Source: Flavobacterium sp.
GTDB taxonomy: Bacteria; Bacteroidota; Bacteroidia; Flavobacteriales; Flavobacteriaceae
DNA: 59,712 nt
Reading direction: 5' to 3'
Assembly: GCA_023251135.1 (NCBI GenBank)
Contig: JAHEZJ010000037.1
Span: 1 to 59,712 of the forward strand
This document shows positions 26,641 to 35,842 of the stretch, in pieces. Within the stretch, counting starts at the first letter, position 1. Every line of letters starts with the position of its first letter. The notes under the pieces are model-generated. The model did not search any database. It saw only the letters and a program-made list of their open reading frames with translations, and was not told the origin of the DNA. A program made the translations under genes and the position numbers.

Positions 26641-27746
26641 TTCACCTGATTCTCGGAAAAGCAAATCCTCAAAGAATGAACGGGGTAAACAAAGTAGTAC
26701 ATCAATTGGCTGAAAAACAATTTCTTTTTGGAGAAAAAGTAGCCATATGGGGCATTACAGAAAATATGGAAATGAATTTTGAAACACGTAATTTTGAAAC
26801 CAGATTGTTTAAAAAAAGAAAGTTTCCTTTTTTATTTTCAAAAGAACTTAAAAATGCCATAATTAATACAAAAGGTGAAGCAATTTTTCATCTTCACGGA
26901 GGATGGATTCCAGTATATTATGCTTTAGCAAAATTATTTTTTAAGTATAATATAAAATTTGTTTTAACTCCCCATGGAGCTTACAATACCATAGCTATGA
27001 AAAAGAACAGTATGATCAAGAAAGTTTACTTTTATTTTTTTGAAAAAAAAATACTTCAGAGAGCTCAGCACATTCATTGTATTGGTAAAAGTGAAGTAAA
27101 TGGTTTAAAAAGGATTTTTAATACCAGAAAGTTAATCCTGCTTCCTTATGGTTTCGAAAACAATATCAAAGTAGAGTTGAAAAAAGTGGTCGACGATAGT
27201 ATTGTTTTTGGATTCATAGGCAGGTTGGATATTTATACTAAAGGTTTAGATACTTTGATAAAAGCGTTCAAAAAGTTTCATGCAAAACAGCCTTCTTCAA
27301 TGTTATGGATTCTTGGAGACAGTAAAGAAAAAAACGAGCTACAGCAAATTATTTCCAGAAATTTACTGGATAATAGTGTTATCCTGTACGGAAGTAAATT
27401 CGCTGAAGATAAGGATGAATTGTTACAGAAAATGGATGTTTTTGTTCATCCATCTAGAAATGAAGGCTTACCACTGTCAGTCATTGAAGCGGCCAGTTAT
27501 GGAAAACCGTGTATTGTAACCGATGCTACAAATATTGGTGCTGAAGTAGTAAAATACAATTGCGGCAGAACAATTTATTGTCAAAGCAGTGAAAAGTTAG
27601 AAGAAGCCATGAGCGAGATGTTTATAGTTTACAATAAGCACGAAGAGTTTATAGCCATGCAGCGTAATTCAATAAATATGGTGAAAGAAAATTATAACTG
27701 GAATAAACTGCTTTTAAAATTCAGTACCGATTTATACCAAATATGA
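26631..27746 (+). CDS. GT4-family glycosyltransferase
   Basis: 371 residues from the ATG at 26631, which overlaps the flippase stop. This start gives MEIIHLILGKANPQRMNGVN, the proper GT-B N-terminus; the longer frame from 26544 is just open upstream. Donor-site marks are VFGFIGRLDIYTKGLDTLI and VFVHPSRNEGLPLSVIEAASYGKPCIVTDATN, the E-x7-E type of retaining GT4 enzymes. It lacks membrane segments and is expected at the inner membrane, adding a sugar to the lipid-linked unit. Its stop overlaps the next start (ATGA at 27743-27746). Confidence 0.9.
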   Translation: MEIIHLILGKANPQRMNGVNKVVHQLAEKQFLFGEKVAIWGITENMEMNFETRNFETRLFKKRKFPFLFSKELKNAIINTKGEAIFHLHGGWIPVYYALAKLFFKYNIKFVLTPHGAYNTIAMKKNSMIKKVYFYFFEKKILQRAQHIHCIGKSEVNGLKRIFNTRKLILLPYGFENNIKVELKKVVDDSIVFGFIGRLDIYTKGLDTLIKAFKKFHAKQPSSMLWILGDSKEKNELQQIISRNLLDNSVILYGSKFAEDKDELLQKMDVFVHPSRNEGLPLSVIEAASYGKPCIVTDATNIGAEVVKYNCGRTIYCQSSEKLEEAMSEMFIVYNKHEEFIAMQRNSINMVKENYNWNKLLLKFSTDLYQI

Positions 27747-29035
27747 TGGAAAAGCAAACCATTAATCACGAACCTTTTTTAAAGACAGTTAACAATTATA
27801 TGTTTATAGTTTTACTGCTTATGATAGCTTGTTTTTTTACATGGAGCGAAAATGTAAATATTACAAGAGCTATAAAGGTTGTTGGACGACTGGGGCTTAT
27901 GCTTTCTTCGATCGCGATTTATTATAAAATCGTAAGGTATGGAGCAGTAAATACGTTAAATTATAAAAACATTTTCTCCCCCTTATTTTATTTTGGTTAT
28001 TTGAGTTTGGGCTTTTTATCTTTTATGTGGAGTACCAATCCAGGATTTAGTGCCTTACAGTGGTTTATGACCTTTCAAAGTCTTGTATTTGCTTTCTTTT
28101 TCATCAAAAGTATAAAAACTTTAGATATTTTTTTTAAAGGACATACTATCCGGCTCTATCATCTTTTAGGCAATTCAGTATTTGTGTTACAGACCATTTT
28201 TGTTGTGGGAATGTGGATTGATCCCGATACCTTCTTCAGGCTTACCAATGGTGGAGAAGAAGCCAGACTGGGAGGTGTAATGATGAATCCTAATGAATTG
28301 GGAATGCTTGCCGGGGTTGGTGTTGCCTGTCTTATTTTTGATTTGTACCGAAAAAAAAGCAAAGTATGGACCATTATAAAAATTTTGGTGATTTTTTATG
28401 CCTTATTTATGACAGGCTCCAGATCATCATTAATCGGAGTTCTTTTAATTATTTTTTTCCATATTAATCAAACTAAAAATAAAGGTTTAAAACTGGCTAT
28501 TATCTTAGGGGTACTTATGATTGTTCCGTTTGCAGTAAATCAAATTATTTTAAAAGGTGGAGATCAAAAGCGTCTGGACGAAATATTAACCTTAACCGGA
28601 CGATTACCGTTTTGGCAGGCGCTTATAACAGAAGGTTTGCCCAGGGAACCTCTGTTGGGCTTTGGTTATATGCGAATTGATTACAAAGAGTTTTTTCAAA
28701 GTGTGCACACTTATCCCGGAAAAATGACACATAATACCTTTATGCAAGTACTCATGAATTTAGGATTTATAGGCCTATGCACGGTAATTTTCCAAGTATT
28801 TTTTACACTCAGAGCTTTTTTTTATGAGGATAAAGAAAATCGTTTAATGCTCATTGGTATGCTTATTCCTGTTCTTATAAATTCGTTTACTGAATTTGGA
28901 ATTTTTGGAGAAAGTAATTATGGGATTTTGTTTTATCAAATGATTGTTTTTTCAGTTTGTTTTAAAAGTAATAAGTATTTTACCTCACAGCAGAAAATTT
29001 ACTTAAGAAAAAGAAGGCCCGATCTTGTCATCTGA
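27743..29035 (+). CDS. O-antigen ligase / polymerase family membrane protein (Wzy/WaaL-like)
   Basis: 430 residues with about 10-12 membrane segments (YMFIVLLLMIACFFTW, LIFDLY... IIKILVIFYALFMTGSRSS, GLKLAIILGVLMIVPFAV). The family marks are SRSSLIGVLLIIFF and the large periplasmic loop with RLPFWQALI and MTHNTFMQVLMNLGFIGL (H near the end), the O-antigen ligase domain. In this context it is probably the polymerase for the repeat unit (Wzy); ligase is the alternative. No other polymerase is in the cluster. A gap of 138 bases with a palindrome and a -24-like element follows. Confidence 0.88.
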   Translation: MMEKQTINHEPFLKTVNNYMFIVLLLMIACFFTWSENVNITRAIKVVGRLGLMLSSIAIYYKIVRYGAVNTLNYKNIFSPLFYFGYLSLGFLSFMWSTNPGFSALQWFMTFQSLVFAFFFIKSIKTLDIFFKGHTIRLYHLLGNSVFVLQTIFVVGMWIDPDTFFRLTNGGEEARLGGVMMNPNELGMLAGVGVACLIFDLYRKKSKVWTIIKILVIFYALFMTGSRSSLIGVLLIIFFHINQTKNKGLKLAIILGVLMIVPFAVNQIILKGGDQKRLDEILTLTGRLPFWQALITEGLPREPLLGFGYMRIDYKEFFQSVHTYPGKMTHNTFMQVLMNLGFIGLCTVIFQVFFTLRAFFYEDKENRLMLIGMLIPVLINSFTEFGIFGESNYGILFYQMIVFSVCFKSNKYFTSQQKIYLRKRRPDLVI

Positions 29036-29058
29036 TTAATTTCCAAAATAATGTTTTT

Positions 29059-29075
29059 TTTCCAAAATATGGAAA
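29059..29075. promoter_or_regulatory. Palindromic upstream element, copy 2
   Basis: TTTCCAAAATATGGAAA, arms TTTCCA/TGGAAA with 5 bp between. An extra half-like TTTCCAAAATAATG starts at 29040. Centre 29067 is 64 bp before the GG at 29131, nearly identical to copy 1. Confidence 0.6.
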
Positions 29076-29128
29076 TCTAAACATGAATGAATTATTGTTA
29101 AGTTGTTGTTTTATAGTTATTTATGTTT

Positions 29129-29145
29129 TAGGCACGATTTTCCAA
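29129..29145 (+). promoter_or_regulatory. Sigma54 (-24/-12) promoter candidate, copy 2
   Basis: TAGGCACGATTTTCCAA keeps the GGCACG core of the -24 element. At -12 the expected TTGCA is TTCCA, one base off, so the GG-N10-GC rule is not fully met. It lies 30 bases before the ATG at 29174. Confidence 0.45.
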
Positions 29146-29173
29146 ATACATTGATTAATAAAACTTTTTTATT

Positions 29174-31522
29174 ATGGAAAATATATTTAACAAAGTCGGA
29201 TACACTATTTCTAATCAAAAAAATAGCGAACAGGATGTCGTTCAGGATGTTTTATTTATTAAAAATCCAAATGGCAGTATTAGATGGATTTGGAATGCAA
29301 ACAATAGTCAGCCTCTTTTCTTAAAATTTTATAATGTTGGAGGCATGCGAACTAAAATTTTCACGTTGGCGGTTAAAGTAATTTTTGGCTTAAAAGTGCA
29401 GAAAATAGTTTTCAATAAAAAGACGTATTATTTTAAAAAACAAGAAAATTCCTTTTTTGATTGTACAGATAAATGGGCGCTATTTACAGGAACTGTTGGT
29501 GCCAACAATAAAGCTATTTTATATACTGATGCATCCTTCTTTAAGATAGCAACTACTGCTAATTCAAAAAAGTTAATTAGATCTGAGCATAAAGTTTTAT
29601 CTAATTTAAATTTCGATTTCTTTCATATACCAAAATCAAAACAAATTTCAGAGCATGTAATTCAACTTTCAGATATAACCTGTGGAGGAAAACGTACTAA
29701 AAAAATTGAAATTGCTCATCTAAAAGCATTGACTGAAATGAATTTTAAGGGACGTGATTTAATACAAATTAGAGATTGGAAATTATTTAATGAGCTGGAG
29801 TTTAATTTTAGTGAAATCACAGATGAGAGAATTCCTAAAAACATGATGAGAAAGATTTCTATGCTTTTAGATGACATTTCTAAAGACGATTATATTAATG
29901 TATCTCTTTCTCATGGCGATTTTACTTCATGGAATATGTTTGAGAATAAAGAAAAAATTTCATTATACGATTGGGAGTTATTTGCTTTTGACAGGTCAAC
30001 AGGCTTTGATTATTTTCATTTCATCATTCAACAAGGCATTTTAGTAGATCGTAAATCCTGGAAAGAAATTTATCAGGATATAAAAGAACAATGCAGCGGT
30101 GAGCCTGCAAGTTTTCTATTCAATTATGATTTAAGAATACTCAACAAATACTTAAAGTTCTATCTGCTTATCAATTGTGTGAGTTATTTGAGGATATATT
30201 CTTTTCAGCCTAAGTGGCATGTACAGGTAAATTGGTTATTACAAGTTTGGAATGATGCTTTAAATGAATTTGTTAAAGAGAAAACAGCCAGAGAACTTGT
30301 AATTATGGATATTTTCGATGCATTGCAAAACAAGGAATATGCGACAATAAAATTCCCAAATACATATCCTGATCTGCTTAGTAGTAACTCTGACATTGAT
30401 ATTTTAATAAACAAAGGTCTATCTGAATCAATCTTTAAATTAGTGAAAAATCACTCATTAGTTATAAAAGTATCTCAGAACAAAAAATCTTTTATGAACA
30501 CTTTACAACTAGTAATGATCGATGGATCAATTTTATCAATCGATTTAATTTGGGTATTAAAAAGAAGAAATATTGTTTTTATGGATGCTAAAAAGGCCTT
30601 GACAAATGCTGGTACGAATAATTATGGAGTAAAAAGTTTGTCGTTTATAGATACACAAAGTTATCTAAATGCATTCTACATTTTGAATAATTCATTAGTT
30701 CCTGAAAAATATAAAATGCATGAAGAACAAGGAGCATGTCAAATTGTAAAAAATAATGATGATCAGGATATTTGTTTGAATAAAACAGATTTGCTAAAAC
30801 AACTTCGAAAAAAAAGAGAAAATAAAGGATTTTATTATTTTAGAAATCTATTCTATTATCTCTATGATACAATTTTTAGAAGTTTCTCTAAGGGATATGT
30901 AATAACTTTTAGTGGTGTTGACGGCGCCGGTAAATCGACCATAATCGAAAATGTAAAAAATATGATAGAAAAACAACTAAGAAAACCGGTAGTTGTTTTG
31001 CGCCATCGACCTTCTGTATTGCCTATTATTAGTGTTCTTTTCAGAGGAAAAAAGGCCCAGGAAAGTTTTGAAAACACACTTCCTCACTTAGGAACTAATA
31101 AAAGCAGGTTATCTTCTTTAATACGTTTTGCCTATTATTATGCGGATTACTTTTTTGGTCAGTTTGTGATTTTTATAAAATATACCATTAGAGGTTATGT
31201 AGTGATTTATGATCGTTACTATTTTGATTTTATAGAAGACAGCAAAAGAAGCAACCTTAATTTATCTAAAAAAATACCATTCTTAGGATATAAATTACTG
31301 CTAAAACCTAGATTCAATTTTTTTCTTTTCGCCGATTCATCAACTATTCTTAGTCGAAAAAAAGAGTTAGACGAGAAACTTATAAATGAATTAACCACTA
31401 ACTATTGCAGTCTCTTTAGTAAACTGGAGAAAATAAGCAGGACTACAGTTTATAAAACAATTGAAAATAAAGAAATGGATCTGACCCTGAATATTGTTTT
31501 ACAAACTTTAATCAATACCTGA
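29174..31522 (+). CDS. Fusion of an APH-like kinase, a nucleotidyltransferase-like and a thymidylate-kinase-like domain
   Basis: 782 residues, apparently three domains. About 90-370 resembles aminoglycoside/choline kinases: the Brenner motif SHGDFTSWNMF (H247-G-D, N after five residues) and the DWELFAFDRS metal-binding segment. About 390-560 carries NSDIDILIN (D407, D409), the paired-aspartate signature of minimal nucleotidyltransferases. About 575-780 is a P-loop domain starting FSGVDGAGKSTIIENV (Walker A from G581) and YVVIYDRYYFDFIEDSKR, like thymidylate kinase. It has its own upstream promoter-like region. Its substrate is unknown; sugar or polyol activation for the polysaccharide is likely from the context. 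No membrane segments. Confidence 0.8.
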   Translation: MENIFNKVGYTISNQKNSEQDVVQDVLFIKNPNGSIRWIWNANNSQPLFLKFYNVGGMRTKIFTLAVKVIFGLKVQKIVFNKKTYYFKKQENSFFDCTDKWALFTGTVGANNKAILYTDASFFKIATTANSKKLIRSEHKVLSNLNFDFFHIPKSKQISEHVIQLSDITCGGKRTKKIEIAHLKALTEMNFKGRDLIQIRDWKLFNELEFNFSEITDERIPKNMMRKISMLLDDISKDDYINVSLSHGDFTSWNMFENKEKISLYDWELFAFDRSTGFDYFHFIIQQGILVDRKSWKEIYQDIKEQCSGEPASFLFNYDLRILNKYLKFYLLINCVSYLRIYSFQPKWHVQVNWLLQVWNDALNEFVKEKTARELVIMDIFDALQNKEYATIKFPNTYPDLLSSNSDIDILINKGLSESIFKLVKNHSLVIKVSQNKKSFMNTLQLVMIDGSILSIDLIWVLKRRNIVFMDAKKALTNAGTNNYGVKSLSFIDTQSYLNAFYILNNSLVPEKYKMHEEQGACQIVKNNDDQDICLNKTDLLKQLRKKRENKGFYYFRNLFYYLYDTIFRSFSKGYVITFSGVDGAGKSTIIENVKNMIEKQLRKPVVVLRHRPSVLPIISVLFRGKKAQESFENTLPHLGTNKSRLSSLIRFAYYYADYFFGQFVIFIKYTIRGYVVIYDRYYFDFIEDSKRSNLNLSKKIPFLGYKLLLKPRFNFFLFADSSTILSRKKELDEKLINELTTNYCSLFSKLEKISRTTVYKTIENKEMDLTLNIVLQTLINT

Positions 31523-31523
31523 T

Positions 31524-32231
31524 ATGAAAACTCTTTTACAAAAACTGGTAAGACTTCGCAATCCTAATTTTAGGTTTGACGATAGTTTAGATACCCTTAC
31601 TTTGGTACATTTTTTTTGGATACAAGGACTGGCCATTATTAGAGGATTGTTTGTGTTTTTTTATTTTAAGAAAACCAAAGGGCTTATGCTGGGTAAGGGC
31701 GTAACTTTTTTTAATCCTTCCAAAATACATTGGGGTAGGTTTTTAAGATTAGGCAATTACGTGGCTATTTCTGCCCTAGGTAAAAATGAAATTTGGTTTG
31801 GTGACAATGTCAGCATAGGTGCTTTTAGCCGAATAATAATTTCAACTTCATTAAATAACTTAGGAGACAGGATTATAATAGGAAATAATGTCGGGATTGG
31901 TGAATTTGCTTATCTCGGCGGAGCGGGTGGTCTTGAAATTGGAGATGATTGTATCGTAGGGCAGTATTTAAGCTGTCATCCGGAGAATCATAACTACAAG
32001 AGGAATACAATTTTAATAAGACATCAGGGAGTTACCCGAAAAGGAATAAAGATTGGAAAAAATTGCTGGATTGGAAGCAAAGTAACCATTTTAGACGGGG
32101 TGGAAATAGGAGATGGGTGTGTGATAGCCGCTGGAAGCGTGGTTACTAAGTCATTTCCTGAAAATTCTATTGTTGGAGGTGTTCCTTCTAAACTTTTAAA
32201 ATCGAGATCATGCGTACTAAAATTATTTTAG
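31524..32231 (+). CDS. Left-handed beta-helix acyltransferase (hexapeptide repeat)
   Basis: 235 residues. The second half is a series of hexapeptide repeats (IIIGNNVGIGEFAYLGGAGG, IGKNCWIGSKVTILDGVEIG, GCVIAAGSVVTKSFPENSIV), typical of WcaB/WbbJ-like O-acetyl transferases. The catalytic histidine is probably in LSCHPENHNY. It should add acetyl or a similar group from acyl-CoA to a polysaccharide unit. It lies one base after the fusion gene and overlaps the next glycosyltransferase gene by 22 bases. Confidence 0.88.
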   Translation: MKTLLQKLVRLRNPNFRFDDSLDTLTLVHFFWIQGLAIIRGLFVFFYFKKTKGLMLGKGVTFFNPSKIHWGRFLRLGNYVAISALGKNEIWFGDNVSIGAFSRIIISTSLNNLGDRIIIGNNVGIGEFAYLGGAGGLEIGDDCIVGQYLSCHPENHNYKRNTILIRHQGVTRKGIKIGKNCWIGSKVTILDGVEIGDGCVIAAGSVVTKSFPENSIVGGVPSKLLKSRSCVLKLF

Positions 32232-33436
32232 CCAGCTGTTACGCCGTAAATCCCTTTAAAGGATCAGAAGATGCAATGGGATGGAATTTTATAAAACAAA
32301 TCGCCCGTTTTAATAAAGTCTTTGCTGTTACCAGAGAAAATAACAGAGAAGCAATTGAATTGTATATTCAGCAAAATCCTGATGCCATTTATAACAATAT
32401 TACTTTTATGTATTTTGATCTTCCGTATTGGATGAGGTTTTGGAAAAAAGGAAGCCGTGGTGCTATGCTTTATTATTACATGTGGCAAAAAGCAATAGTG
32501 GCAAACATCAAAAGTAAAAAACTCTATTTTGATATCGTGCATAATGTAAATTTTCATAACGACTGGACACCAAGTTTTTTATGGAAACTGGAAAAGCCAA
32601 TGGTTTGGGGACCAGTAGGGCATCATCCACTTATTCCATCTGTCTATTTAAAACCTTATTCTGTAAAATACTTTATTAAAGACCGTATTACCTGGCTGGT
32701 AAAGAATTTGTTTTGGAATTACTCAACTGCACTTAAAAAAACAGTAAGTAATACAAGCCATATATGGTGTATGAATACTGGAGTCGTAGAAAAACTGAAT
32801 CTAAAAGGAAGCTCATATTCAGTATTTCCTTCAGTAGCATCAGAAGATTTTAGTCAAGGCAGTAATGATAAAGAAAATCACTTTCATGTTATAAGTGTCG
32901 GACGCTTTGTACCATTAAAAGGTTTTGATCTTAGTATTCGTTCTTTTATTACATTTTTAGATTCTGTTTCTTTTTCAGAACGAACCAATTGCAAGCTAAC
33001 ATTGGTTGGATCAGGACCTGAGAGAAATTTCTATGAAAAAATAATAAAAGAGCATAATGTTCAGGAGAATGTTGAAATAATCGAATGGATAGAACGCAAA
33101 GAACTAATGAAGCTTTATGATAAAGCAACAGTATTTCTGTTTCCATCACATGAAGGTGCAGGAATGGTGGTGGCAGAAGCTTTATCGTTTGGATTGCCTG
33201 TAATATGTCTTGATAACATTGGTCCTGGCCAGTACATTACAAATGAGTGTGGTTTTGTAATTCCTCTTTCAGATTATTCCTCAACAATTTTTAATCTGAA
33301 GGAAGCTTTAAATAAATTGTATCTAAGTAATAAATTGCTTTTAGACATGAGTACTAACGCACGAAAACGCTATTTAGAGAGATTTACATGGGAGAGCAGG
33401 GGAGAGCATTTAAATACAATTTATAACAATTTGTAA
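32210..33436 (+). CDS. GT4-family glycosyltransferase
   Basis: 408 residues, starting MRTKIILASCYAVNPFKGSEDAMGW with the GSE motif of the GT-B family branch that moves sugars onto oligosaccharide chains. Donor-site marks: SVGRFVPLKGFDLSIRSF and LFPSHEGAGMVVAEALSFGLPVICLDNIGPGQYI. Two segments near VWGPVGHHPL suggest a sugar-nucleotide pocket. It overlaps the acyltransferase gene and ends two bases before the next glycosyltransferase, so translation is coupled. The sugar is not readable. Confidence 0.9.
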   Translation: MRTKIILASCYAVNPFKGSEDAMGWNFIKQIARFNKVFAVTRENNREAIELYIQQNPDAIYNNITFMYFDLPYWMRFWKKGSRGAMLYYYMWQKAIVANIKSKKLYFDIVHNVNFHNDWTPSFLWKLEKPMVWGPVGHHPLIPSVYLKPYSVKYFIKDRITWLVKNLFWNYSTALKKTVSNTSHIWCMNTGVVEKLNLKGSSYSVFPSVASEDFSQGSNDKENHFHVISVGRFVPLKGFDLSIRSFITFLDSVSFSERTNCKLTLVGSGPERNFYEKIIKEHNVQENVEIIEWIERKELMKLYDKATVFLFPSHEGAGMVVAEALSFGLPVICLDNIGPGQYITNECGFVIPLSDYSSTIFNLKEALNKLYLSNKLLLDMSTNARKRYLERFTWESRGEHLNTIYNNL

Positions 33437-33437
33437 G

Positions 33438-34508
33438 ATGAGAGTTATTGCGATTCATTTATTAAACGATTACAGCGGGAGTCCTAAAGTATTGAAACAA
33501 TTGCTTACGGGATGGGCCAAAAGAGATATCGAACTGCATTTATATACCTGTAGTGGACGTGAAGGTTTTTTGTCGGGGTTGCCTCATGTAGAATATCATT
33601 TTTACTGGTATAGATTTATGAAAAATCCTTTACTAAGGCTTTTATTTCTTGTGAGCAGTCAATTTTTACTTGCTTTTAAATTGCTGCTTAGCTTAAAAAA
33701 GAATGATGTGGTTTATATCAATACCGTTCTTCCTTTTGGAGCAGCCATTGCCGGAAAAATAAGAGGTAATAAAGTCATTTATCATGTGCATGAAACAAGT
33801 GTGAAACCAATAGTATTCAAGAAATTTCTTTTTAGAGTACTGAATTTATTTGCAGATGAAGTAGTTTATGTTTCGGATTATTTAGCAAATAGCGAACCTG
33901 TAAATGTCCGAAAAGCGGTTATTTATAATGTTTTAGAAGAGGATTTTGTAAAACGGGCTATGGCCAATAAAAACAGTCATAAAGATGAAAAAATTGTTTT
34001 AATGATATGTTCACTCAAATCTTACAAAGGAGTAGATGAGTTTTTAAAATTAGCGCTTACTAACTCAGGATATTTATTTAAACTGGTGGTAAATGCTTCA
34101 TTTTTAGAAATAGAACATTATTTTAAGGATGTAAAACTTCCCGAAAATTTAATTATTTATCCAACACAAACAGATACACATCCATTTTATTGTGAAGCAA
34201 GTATTGTATTGAATTTGTCTGACCCTAAATTTTGGATCGAAACATTTGGCTTAACAATTCTTGAGGCTATGAGTTATGGTTTGCCCACAATTGTTCCTCC
34301 GGTTGGTGGAGTTACAGAACTTGTTACCGAAGAAAAAAATGGTTATTTGGTTGAAAGTAAGAGAATTGATCAAATATCAAATAAACTGAAAGAGCTTTTT
34401 GAAAATAAAGAGTTGTATAAATATATGAGTTCTAATGCTTTTGAGAGGAGTAAACAATATAGTTTAGAATCGTTTGAAAAGCAATCAACTGAGATTCTGT
34501 TCCAATAA
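33438..34508 (+). CDS. GT4-family glycosyltransferase
   Basis: 356 residues. It starts MRVIAIHLLNDYSGSPKVLK. The domain boundary is near VIYHVHETSVKP; the donor half has VLMICSLKSYKGVDEFLKLA and VLNLSDPKFWIETFGLTILEAMSYGLPTIVPPVGGVTE, which carries the E-x7-E pair. Its neighbours are a glycosyltransferase on either side. It is the last gene before a 120-base gap containing palindrome copy 3, so it may end the transcript from 29174. Confidence 0.9.
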   Translation: MRVIAIHLLNDYSGSPKVLKQLLTGWAKRDIELHLYTCSGREGFLSGLPHVEYHFYWYRFMKNPLLRLLFLVSSQFLLAFKLLLSLKKNDVVYINTVLPFGAAIAGKIRGNKVIYHVHETSVKPIVFKKFLFRVLNLFADEVVYVSDYLANSEPVNVRKAVIYNVLEEDFVKRAMANKNSHKDEKIVLMICSLKSYKGVDEFLKLALTNSGYLFKLVVNASFLEIEHYFKDVKLPENLIIYPTQTDTHPFYCEASIVLNLSDPKFWIETFGLTILEAMSYGLPTIVPPVGGVTELVTEEKNGYLVESKRIDQISNKLKELFENKELYKYMSSNAFERSKQYSLESFEKQSTEILFQ

Positions 34509-34516
34509 ATAAAATA

Positions 34517-34534
34517 GAATCCAAAATATGGAAT
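34517..34534. promoter_or_regulatory. Palindromic upstream element, copy 3
   Basis: GAATCCAAAATATGGAAT has a core TCCA-AAATA-TGGA (34520-34532). Its centre (34526) is 74 bp before the GG at 34600, 10 bp (one helical turn) more than in copies 1 and 2. Confidence 0.5.
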
Positions 34535-34596
34535 CTTATAATAAAGTAATCGTGTATAATGTGTTGATTTTTAGCAACTTGAGTATTTTGCATGGT

Positions 34597-34613
34597 TTTG
34601 GCAAAATATACTT
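34597..34613 (+). promoter_or_regulatory. -24-like promoter element, copy 3 (weak)
   Basis: TTTGGCAAAATATACTT keeps TTTGGCA at -24, but the -12 GC is replaced by TT. On its own this would not be called; the shared palindrome gives it some weight. Confidence 0.25.
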
Positions 34614-34628
34614 AAAATATAATGTGCT

Positions 34629-35837
34629 ATGAAAAATAAAAGAATCGCCATTATTGGCACAGTAGGTTTACCCGCAAAATATGGGGGATTTGAAACTCTT
34701 TCGGATCATTTAGTAAGCAATTTATCTGGCAAGTATGATTTTACTGTTTATTGTTCTAAAAAGAAATATAAAAGTGAAGAGAGGCTACAGTCATATAAAG
34801 GAGCAAAATTGCATTATATTCCTTTAGAAGCAAATGGAATTCAAAGTATCCCATATGATTCTTTTTCAATAGTTCATGCTTTGTTTACTAGTGATGTTTT
34901 ATTAATATTAGGTGTCGCAGGTGCCTGGCTAATACCCTTTATTCGATTGTTTACAAATAAAAAAATTATCATTTCTATCGATGGTATAGAATGGAAGAGG
35001 GATAAATGGTCCTTACCTGCAAAACTATATTTGTGGTGGTCAGAGATGATTGCTGTTAAGTTTTCACACATCGATATTTCTGATAATGAATCAATACAAA
35101 ATTACACAGCAATACGATACAAAACTTTAAGTCGGGTTATTGAGTATGGAGCAGACCATACGCTCAAGGTAATGCCAGGAGATGCCGATTTTGAAAAGTA
35201 TCCATTTTTAAAAACAAAATATGCCGTAAAAGTCTGTAGAATTGAACCGGAAAATAATGTACATGTAGTATTGGAAGCATTTAGGATTAAAAAAGAAATG
35301 CCTTTGGTTTTTGTTGGTAACTGGAACAATAGCCACTATGGACAAAAATTAAAAGAAAAATATAAAGAGGATGCTAACATCCATTTATTTGACCCTATTT
35401 ATGATCAACGAGAAATCGATTTGATAAGAGGTAATGCAACGTTATATATTCACGGGCATTCTGCTGGCGGAACAAATCCTTCTCTTGTAGAAGCAATGTA
35501 CTTAAAGCTGCCTGTATTCGCTTTTAAGGTTTCATATAATATTACAACCACAGAAGGTAAAGCTGCTTATTTCTCGTCTGTAGAAGATTTAGTTGAAAAG
35601 CTAGACGCACTATCAGAAACCAAGTTAGCAAATATAGGCAATGAAATGTTTTTAATTGCCAAAAGACGTTATACATGGAAAGTTATCTCCAGATTATATG
35701 AATTGTTAATTAAAGAAGCGCTCTTGAGTAAAAGTAAGGTACGCGTTTGTTCAGAATTACAAAATCTGGACGCCTCTTTTCTACAAGAGTTTCAATTGTT
35801 ACACTTACAAAATAATAATTTGTTTTACGAAAACTAA
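34629..35837 (+). CDS. DUF1972-type GT4 glycosyltransferase (rhamnosyltransferase-like)
   Basis: 402 residues. The start MKNKRIAIIGTVGLPAKYGGFET is the DUF1972 signature (IIGTxGxPAxYGGFET), typical of the second glycosyltransferase in capsule and rhamnan pathways (WchF/RfbF-like). Later marks are SIDGIEWKRDKWS and YIHGHSAGGTNPSLVEAMYLKLPVFAF. It probably transfers rhamnose or another sugar onto a polyprenyl-linked first sugar. It has its own upstream gap with a palindrome and lies five bases before the transferase gene at 35843. Confidence 0.9.
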   Translation: MKNKRIAIIGTVGLPAKYGGFETLSDHLVSNLSGKYDFTVYCSKKKYKSEERLQSYKGAKLHYIPLEANGIQSIPYDSFSIVHALFTSDVLLILGVAGAWLIPFIRLFTNKKIIISIDGIEWKRDKWSLPAKLYLWWSEMIAVKFSHIDISDNESIQNYTAIRYKTLSRVIEYGADHTLKVMPGDADFEKYPFLKTKYAVKVCRIEPENNVHVVLEAFRIKKEMPLVFVGNWNNSHYGQKLKEKYKEDANIHLFDPIYDQREIDLIRGNATLYIHGHSAGGTNPSLVEAMYLKLPVFAFKVSYNITTTEGKAAYFSSVEDLVEKLDALSETKLANIGNEMFLIAKRRYTWKVISRLYELLIKEALLSKSKVRVCSELQNLDASFLQEFQLLHLQNNNLFYEN

Positions 35838-35842
35838 AAAAT

